Source: Marsupella aquatica
Taxonomy: Eukaryota > Marchantiophyta
Direction of reading: 5' to 3'
NCBI GenBank assembly: GCA_973895155.1
Contig: OZ316894.1
Coordinates: 17,918,001-17,982,000, forward strand
DNA: 64,000 nucleotides
The notes beneath the pieces were generated by a model that saw only the letters and a list, made by a program, of their open reading frames with translations, was not told the DNA's origin and did not search any database. Made by a program: the position numbers and the translations under genes. This document shows, in pieces, positions 57,319-64,000 of this stretch. Positions within the stretch are counted from its first letter, which is position 1, and every line of letters begins with the position of its first letter.

Positions 57319-58890
57319 TGACTGTTGTCCATTACGGAGGGGCCGGGTTTTTATAGCACGGGCAGTTTTTGATATACTGGAGAGTTACCCACAATACAGA
57401 TGACAAATTAACATCTTGACATCCGATCCGTCGTATCAAGTCAGGCAGCTGAGGATAACGGAAGGGGGCCATCAGATCAGATTGCGCTGTAAATTTTGTA
57501 GCACTGTGGTTCCGCCATTTGTAAATAGTAGACATGGTTCCTACGACATGTTGATAGTGCTTTTTGAGGTATATTGCATTCACCTTGTCTGATTGAATCA
57601 TGTTCTGTTGGAACTACTTCGAAGTTACAGGTAGATCAGACTACTGTCTCCTTACCAGCACATCCAGCCCCTATTCCTGTGCCAAACCTGATACAGTCGT
57701 GGAGCAGTTGTGTTCAATCACTTCCCAAAGGTGTTTTTTGGATGAAATTTGGCAAGTGCTATACAGGAGAGAGCGACTATTTATTCTTCTTTCTATTCTT
57801 CTTCTATTTGATGCAACTTCCCTTAGCTTTTGTGGAGGGCAGGTGCTGCTTATTACAATGTGTGGCAGCCTTCAACGTCTTCAAATCCCAAGGTAGTTTG
57901 GTACCATCTATGAAGGGTCCACGGTCTAGGGTATGTCCTCACACGGCACATCCGCAAGTCTACTTGGTTACTTTATATATATTCTTATTCTAGTGTATTT
58001 AGAAGGGCTCTGCTCTTTACACAAGGAGCAAGACTAGCAAGAACCCAAGTGGAAGCCTCACCCATGCATTGTGAGGACCCTCGGCAGTCACCATACATCA
58101 GTTCAGTCACCATACATCAGTTCGATATTTCTGTTGGGACACTGTAAAATGTAGCTCTGCGTTGGGTGATAGCAGTGCCCAAGAAATGCACCATAATGTT
58201 TGCTACACCTCTTATCACCAAGCAGTATGTCATGTTCCGATATCTAGCCTAAGTTCTTTGGCCCCTAATGGCACCATTGGAAAAAGAGTTCATCCCCCAA
58301 TTGGCTCTCAAGACAAACATACTTCACCACCATTGGTATTTTGCTGTTCTTCCCAAACTTCTTCAACTGCTACCCCATGGACGTTCTTCAAAAATCAAAT
58401 TCCAACAATAGTCTAAATTCATGTATCTTTTGACAAAATAACATCCCCACTGATTAGCTGTGGATGGCCAGGCACCAGGGCAGGACACTGGGCAGCATGG
58501 GGCAGACGGCCCGCAGCAATGGGAAGTCACCAGAGGGCAGTGTCTTGTGGGATGTGTATTACAACCCCCTCATCAAGTAGCTTGATTGGTTCACTGGTTG
58601 TCTCTCACTATGAGTCAGGAGTTCTTGTTGTCAATCCTACCTGATATTGTTTGCGCCCTCTATATTTTTGGCCAGGAACGGATGGGAAGTGGCGAGGAGG
58701 GACGGTGGCTAAAGGGAGGAGTATATGCATAATAAGAGATAGCATGTTGCGGTCAGGGAGGTTGAGGACAGTGGACTGTCAGGAATGAAGAGTGCTCAAA
58801 CCATGGCAGGAATGAAAAGCAGCCAGGGCAAGGGAGGGGGACCTTTTATAGTGGTAACTGTGGCAAGACCCTAATAAACACCACTTGATA
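57319..58890. other. 3' flank of the PPR gene and intergenic DNA
   Basis: No gene recognised. TCAGTCACCATACATCAGTT is duplicated at about 58084-58124. Confidence 0.4.
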
Positions 58891-58897
58891 GGAAGAC

Positions 58898-59390
58898 CTA
58901 CATTATTCTGAGAGAAGGCGGAGCTGGAAGGGAGGCTTCGTTGTTGGGGAGGTTTTCGTAGTGTGGGCATTTTGGAGCTTTTTGTGAGACCTTGTTTGGT
59001 TTTGGACTGACATTTGTACTTGAAAGGAAGATTTTGATCATTCGGGGTAGAGAAGGCGGAGCGGAAAGGGAGGCATTGTCATGGGGGAGGTTTTTGCAGT
59101 GCGGGCATTTGCTGGGGAGGTGGTTTTTGCAGTGCCGGCATTTGTTGGGGAGTTGTTTGGAGTGTGGGCATTGTTTAGCTTTTCGTGATACCTCGTTTGG
59201 TTTTGGATTGACATTGTTACTTGAGAGGAAGATATTGATTATTTGGGGTAGGAGCGGAAAGGGAGGCATCGTTGATGGGGAGGTTTTCGTGGTGCGGGCA
59301 TTTGCTGAGGAGGTGGTTTTCACAGCAAAGGCATTTGTTGGGGATGAGGTTTTTGCAATGCGGGCATTTTTGAGCTCTTATCATGCATTG
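58898..59390 (-). repeat. Tandemly duplicated block with CxxC-coding 30-bp repeats
   Basis: Two ~240-bp halves (about 58915-59165 and 59160-59390) share CGTTTGGTTTTGGATTGACA, TTTGGGGTAG and GCGGAAAGGGAGGCAT. Within them a 30-bp unit, GGGGAGGTTTTTGCAGTGCG then GGCATTTGCT, repeats. On the minus strand it reads as KCPHCKNLP-type peptides in a 141-residue open frame (59323-58898) containing NKCRHCKNHLPSKCPHCKNL. The CxxC spacing resembles a zinc-binding repeat, but neighbouring units fall in other frames, I know no matching family, and the frame may be fortuitous. No splice or promoter support is seen. Confidence 0.5.
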
Positions 59391-59394
59391 AGAT

Positions 59395-59845
59395 TCTCAG
59401 TTGTATGAATATATCTTTTTTTATGTGGAGGAGATAGTATTGCTTACTTTGCACTTTCCTGGAATGGCTTTGGAAATTTAGAAGAGTGCTGATGTTTTTC
59501 TGGAGAAGGTATTTGTTCTTCGCACCAGATCTTAGAAGATTCTTTGTTTGTTTTTTGTGCAGGAAGCCTGAAGGGCTCTGCAAGGGACAACACAGTTGTC
59601 AAATGGAGATTTGAAGGTCAAGTTAGAGCACTAGAGTGTTGGCTTCATCCTTATCATGGGAGTCGTTGCAGATAGGTTTACCCTTGAATTGAGAGAATCA
59701 AAACAATAGATATTATGTACTCCTTACAATATAGAGATAGTTCAAATGATGGATCTGTTGTCAAGACTGAAGACTCCTAATTGTAAATCAGATATTTTTA
59801 GTAACCAAAGAAGCAGACATTCCCACAAGGTCAAAGTATCCTACT
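59395..59845. other. Intergenic sequence
   Basis: No feature recognised. Confidence 0.4.
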
Positions 59846-59854
59846 AACTGTTCT

Positions 59855-60110
59855 ACAACAATATGTTAGAGCTCACAACAGAAGGTGCTCCGATACTAGT
59901 TAATGTAGTTCATCTTTTTGGTCGAGATTTAGGTGTCATTTTTCTCGCTTACGAGGGGCTGCATTATTTGAAAGAAATTTTACTACACAAAGGTCCCTCA
60001 ATTGTTCTACAGCAGTATGTTAGAGCTCACAACAAACGGTACTCAGATACTAGTTAACTTAGTTTGTCTATTTGATCGGGAGTTAGGTGTCATTTTTCTT
60101 GCTTACCAGG
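59855..60110. repeat. Two direct copies of a ~100-bp unit
   Basis: TATGTTAGAGCTCACAACA, GATACTAGTTAA and TTAGGTGTCATTTTTCTCGC occur at about 59863-59953 and again at 60017-60106 with scattered differences. Confidence 0.75.
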
Positions 60111-60114
60111 TGAT

Positions 60115-62005
60115 GTTGTCCTAACCAAATTTGTATATGTAAAATTCCCTTGAAGAAAATTGTAAACAGTACATTGTGATCTTGTCGCAATGTAACCTTG
60201 TTGGATTTACAAAAAAAATTAATTCCTCAAATGAGCTTGTTTGTTTATACAAGTGACCAATCTGTCAGGTTCGACTTGTTCTATTTGATCCAGGTTCGAC
60301 TTGGATGCTGTTCAAGGAAGTGCTACTGGAATCCGTCATAATCTATGCAAATAATCATCCGTTCAGATAGCTTATCAGGTCTAACTAAAGTGATGGATGA
60401 TATTGAGTTCAATTAGATCTGATTCATTGGTACTTTACATAGGAGTAAGCAACACAATTGGAGACCACCACTCAAGGACGGCAATTGTCTCGTTCCTTTT
60501 GCCATCTTGATCAAGCGGGTGATCAAGTTAATGTTGGATTGCATTGTTAATGAAAGAATGTCTCAATGTGTTGCTCATGTTTGCACATTACTTTGGTAGG
60601 ATGGAAAGTGAACGAGAAGCTTGAGGAGCTTGTACAACATCTCATGGTTGGTGTGGGTTGTGGGAGTGAATTTGAGATATTAATGTAAAGTAGGAATAAC
60701 GTATCCCATGGCAAAGCAGTTGTAGAAGAAGTTTAAACCCCTAAAAACTAAGAAAGAGGAACTAAACCTAACCAAACAAACCAAGGTCCTCATCATTCCT
60801 AGCAAATGTGGCAAAAATTAAGCTAATGGTCCACATCAAGTGTCAAAATTAAATTGACATGTGGGATTGGAATGTCCTCTAGGGGGCTAGCCACTATGGA
60901 GGCACACTAGCACCACTGTAAGAGATTGACGATAGATGACCCGAGCTTGAGCAGTTGTAAGGTGAATAAAATGCGTTGGCAAAAGTGTGTGGTCAAAATA
61001 GATAGTTGCAACTCTCATTGTATCACTTTGTACGTCCCTTGCCCCCTTCATCCGTTCTAGTGTCTCAACGCAAAAGCACAAAAAAGGACAAGTTTTGCAA
61101 CTTCTCAAAAGACTTAAAACTTGACACCTCCACGTAGCCCACTAGCCTAGCAAACCAACGTTGAAATCCAAAATTGAAACTGAGCTCTAACAAAAAACAT
61201 TTTCATATTTTGGTCGGGGTGGGTAAAACTCAAAATTCTCCCCAATTTTGACCACCTTGGGGAAGAACCAAAATCTGAGCAACACCTCAATGCTGGAAAT
61301 GCAATTTGATCAGTGCACCACATTGGAAACTCCGCTGGCTACAAACTTCCCGAAGATAAACCAAAAAAGTTATCTTTTGGTGGGCAGAATCTTTGATGGA
61401 CGGCCAAGAACATGCTCTCTATTTTTTGGAATATTACCTGCACAAAGCGGCAGGGCTCACAGGGGGCCGTTCCCCCTGTCCAAGCGGTTAAATTGGTGGA
61501 TCACCTGGCCCGGGATGCGGGATAACCAATAAGAGGAGAAAAAATAAAAAATCCAGGCCTTAAGGGATCTTAAGCCCCTTAGGTGTATAAGGGCCCAGGC
61601 ATACGTTGCATATGCAAGAAGGGTGTATTGGCAGTTGCAACGGCTGCGTACCGGTGAGGAGGGCCAGGCCGGGACAAAAGGAATTTGTTGGCAGCATAGG
61701 CATACACGAAGGTGTGTGGGTATGGTAGGGTCGGAAAGGGCGCGACCGGGGGTGATAACCCACGGGCTGCAACTTTTGCATCGGCCGGCGCTGTGGGCCA
61801 CGACTGCGACTGCGGTATGCGGGAGGAGGGGGTACGTGGGGTGACAAAGGGGTATTCAGGGCTAGGGCGCAATGTGTATACACCTCTTTTGTATACATGC
61901 ACTAAAATGGCCCTATTCTAAGCCAAATCTGCTTTAAAAAAATAATTTTTGGGTTACTCACAATCCTGCTGTCGCTTACACCAAAAAAAGACTAGTTGCC
62001 GATAG
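60115..62005. other. Intergenic sequence; GC-rich repetitive patch near 61440-61900
   Basis: No gene is supported. 61440-61900 is GC-rich with overlapping frames on both strands and short inverted words (GGGGGCCGTTCCCCCT). It may be an unrecognised repeat. Confidence 0.35.
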
Positions 62006-62010
62006 GAAAT

Positions 62011-62301
62011 TGTGAGGAATTGACTTGAGTTCCCAACTTAGTTAGTTTGGCCTTACTAGGGTTAGTTAACCTTGGATTACATTAGGATAAGATCCATTTA
62101 GTTTAGGTCCACTCATCTTGGCCCCCTTGGGGGGTATAGGGTGGAGGGAGAGCTCTCTCTCCCTCATTCTTCACATGTACTCTCATTTGCTATGGAGCCT
62201 TCAGGAGTTTCTCCACTCAGGATGTCTCGTCGGTGTCGCATCTGTGAGTATCTCTCATGTTTCCGCATTGTTATCTAGTCTGGAGCCGACGGTTTCTTAC
62301 A
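62011..62301 (+). repeat. 5' LTR of the deleted copia element
   Basis: TGTGAGGAATTGACTTG...TTTCTTACA, 291 bp with TG/CA ends. Ends were set from the primer site position, since the partner LTR is not in the window. Confidence 0.7.
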
Positions 62302-62303
62302 AG

Positions 62304-62316
62304 TGGTATCAAAGCT
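62304..62316 (+). promoter_or_regulatory. Primer-binding site
   Basis: TGGTATCAAAGCT, two bases after the LTR, is a one-base variant (over the first 12 bases) of the tRNA-iMet site. Confidence 0.75.
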
Positions 62317-62443
62317 TTGTGTTCGTGGTTCGGTGGTCTGGGCAATGATGAGAGCACTCGTGTGTTGGATTGTGGTGGAAGATTGAGTCGTCATTGACAA
62401 TTGTTTGTCCTCAGGTCTCATTGTTAATAGGTTGTTGAGGCAA

Positions 62444-64000
62444 AAGGGCTATAAATTGTGGGATCCTGTTGATTGTAGGGCATTTGTAAGCAAAAATGTT
62501 GTTTTTGACAAAAAATGGTTGTCAAGACCCCAGGATATTTAGGAGGACCAGGTGGAGGAACCCACTACGATGGAGCTTGGTGGTGATGAGGAAGCTACTG
62601 GTCCCTCTGGTAGAAGTGCAGTTCCTCAACCAAGGCGCTCCATCAGGGCCAATTTTGGCCAACCCCTTGATAGATTTGGTTTTGTAGATCCTCGTGTTCA
62701 CGTTGTTGAGCATGACAATCATCCCGGTGTTGTTTTGCTCACTGAAGATGGAGACCCATCTAGCTATGAAGAAGCTATGGCCTCTCCAGAGAAGGATAAG
62801 TGGATGGAGGAAATGTTGAAGGAGATGAATTCTTTGAAGAAGAATTCCACTTGGCGCTTGACTGACATGCCTCACGGGCTCGGGGGGTCACTATATGAAG
62901 GGTCATACATCACGTGCAACGGTTTGGGTCATTTATGACCCCCCTAAGTCACTTTCTAGAAAGTTGTACGGCACCACTCATGTGATGACACGTATGCATT
63001 TTGCAATTAAACAACCCTATATTTCGATAGAAGACTTAATAAGTCTTCCGCCAAAACCATTTAAATGGCCCTATACTTCGTCGCACATGATATGCCACTT
63101 CCATGGAAGTGACCCCTCGAGCTCACGGGAAGACACTGGTTCCATGTAGATGGCTGTACAAGAAAAAGCTGGATGGCACTTACAAGGCACGCCTTGTGGC
63201 CAAAGGGTACACCTAGTTCAAGGAGGACTTGGACTACACAGAGATATTCTCACCAGTTGTCAAACTTGCTAATATTCGTATTTTATCTATGATTGTGGCA
63301 TTCTATGAACTTGAGTTAGATCAAATGGATGTAATTACTGCTTTCCTACATGGATTGCTTGATGTGGAGATTTATATGACTTAGCCTTCAGGTTTTATTG
63401 ACGAGAAGACCAGTCACTTAGTGTGTAAGCTCTTGCGCTCGTTATACGGATTGAAGCAGAGTCCCAGACAGTGGAATAAGCATTTTGATTCCTTCATGTT
63501 GTCTCAGGGATTCACACGGAGTGAACATGATTGTTGTATTTACATGAAGGAGGTGGAGAATTACTCACGCTTTGGTTACATTGTGCTGACATTGTATGTG
63601 GATGACATGTTGATCTTGGCTGAGAATAAGTCTGATGTTGCTCATCTGAAAGCAATGCTTAGTAAAAAGTTTTCAATGAAGGACTTGGGTCAAGCCAAAA
63701 AGATTCTAGGGATGGAGATTCATCGTGATAGGGAGTAGAGGCAATTATGGTTGTCTTAGAGGCAGTATTTGGAGAATGTACTTGCCAAATATAGAATGGA
63801 GAATGCAAAACCAGTTGGTACTCGATTGGCTTCCCACTTTAAACTCTCAAAGAATGATTGCCCTTCTAGTGAGAGTGATAGATTGGTGATGAAACATGTT
63901 CCCTATGATAGTGTTGTGGGTAGTTTGATGTATGCGATGACATGCACTAGACCTGACATCCCGCCTAACATTGCCCATGTTGTTAGAATTTTGAGCACAT
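62444..64000 (+). pseudogene. Copia pol remnant (reverse transcriptase) with in-frame stops
   Basis: Recognisable segments in order are KGYKLWDPVDCRAFVS, EPTTMELGGDEEATG, DPSSYEEAMASPEKDKW, KARLVAKGYT, LDQMDVITAFLHG, LLRSLYGLKQSPRQWN, catalytic YVDDM and GSLMYAMTCTRPDI. In-frame TAG stops lie at 62540-62542, 63214-63216, 63382-63384, 63736-63738 and 63757-63759. The MITE at 62879-63121 splits it, and the two sides stay in phase if the insertion plus one 8-bp duplication is discounted. It encodes no functional product. Confidence 0.9.
62879..63121. mobile_element. 243-bp MITE with 14-bp TIRs and 8-bp target duplication
   Basis: The left end is CTCGGGGGGTCACT. The right end, reverse-complemented, is CTCGAGGGGTCACT. 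CTCACGGG is present directly on both sides (62871-62878 and 63122-63129). Eight-base duplications fit hAT-type transposases, but the terminus does not start with the usual hAT CAGG, so the superfamily is open. No coding capacity. Confidence 0.88.

Larger units (their letters stand above)
62011..64000 (+). mobile_element. Internally deleted copia retrotransposon, runs off the window
   Basis: The 5' LTR at 62011-62301 is followed by a primer site. The sequence then jumps from the leader straight into the region after the integrase core (KGYKLWDPVDCRAF at about 62444). Gag, protease and most of the integrase are missing. Reverse transcriptase continues to the window end with several in-frame stops, and a MITE is inserted at 62879. 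It differs clearly from the element at 45979. The 3' LTR lies beyond the window. Confidence 0.88.

Noticed and set aside
61440-61900. Overlapping 107-114-residue minus-strand frames
   Set aside because: Several frames are open at once in a GC-rich patch with no family signature, as expected by chance composition.
1-64000. tRNA, rRNA or other structured RNA genes
   Set aside because: The only tRNA-like words found (TGGTATCAGAGCA, TGGTATCAAAGCT) are retrotransposon primer sites. No cloverleaf-sized structure was recognised by eye.

Overview
This is nuclear DNA of a land plant. The evidence is intron-split protein genes with GT-AG (and two GC-AG) introns, a plant-type EMF2 Polycomb gene, a PPR protein with a full DYW editing domain, a plant At4g01210-type glycosyltransferase, and Ty1/copia retrotransposons with tRNA-iMet-type primer sites. 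The closely similar 101-residue PPR blocks look like a seedless plant (lycophyte, fern or bryophyte), but the species cannot be fixed from sequence alone.

Layout. Positions 1-8,900 are repeats: a solo copia LTR (851-1194), a 1.8-kb element with inverted ends (2442-4232) that carries a cluster of 14-bp palindromes, an ~84-bp tandem satellite (4325-5460), and two members of a small inverted-repeat family with GGACCCC ends. Positions 8,886-15,326 hold a complete minus-strand EMF2/VRN2/SUZ12 (VEFS-box) gene. I could join 19 exons in frame into a 740-residue protein. A reverse-oriented member of the GGACCCC family follows at 17,312-18,150, so copies of this family flank the gene. Positions 18,160-31,600 are mostly unrecognised sequence with tandem repeats and a 406-bp snap-back element (22184-22589). 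Positions 31,612-38,838 hold a 14-exon plus-strand gene for a Golgi-type, single-pass glycosyltransferase of about 1,090 residues.

Positions 40,640-44,660 are a decayed Mutator-like element with a nested solo copia LTR and a copia RNase H remnant. Positions 45,974-51,673 are a complete copia element with near-identical 475-bp LTRs and a GGCAA target duplication, yet its coding region is broken. Just downstream are a split gene for the complex I B8 (NDUFA2) subunit and a PPR-DYW editing factor. The N-terminus of the PPR protein carries a PDF motif typical of OSB organellar ssDNA-binding proteins. The right end (62,011-64,000) is an internally deleted, stop-ridden copia element interrupted by a 243-bp MITE with an 8-bp target duplication.

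The four host genes have unrelated roles: chromatin repression, endomembrane glycosylation, respiratory complex I, and organellar RNA editing. They form no operon or cluster. I found no convincing new multi-gene system. The most unusual items are the OSB-motif/PPR-DYW fusion, the palindrome-bearing inverted-repeat element, and the recently moved but defective copia element with an 18-bp ACGTG array in its LTRs.
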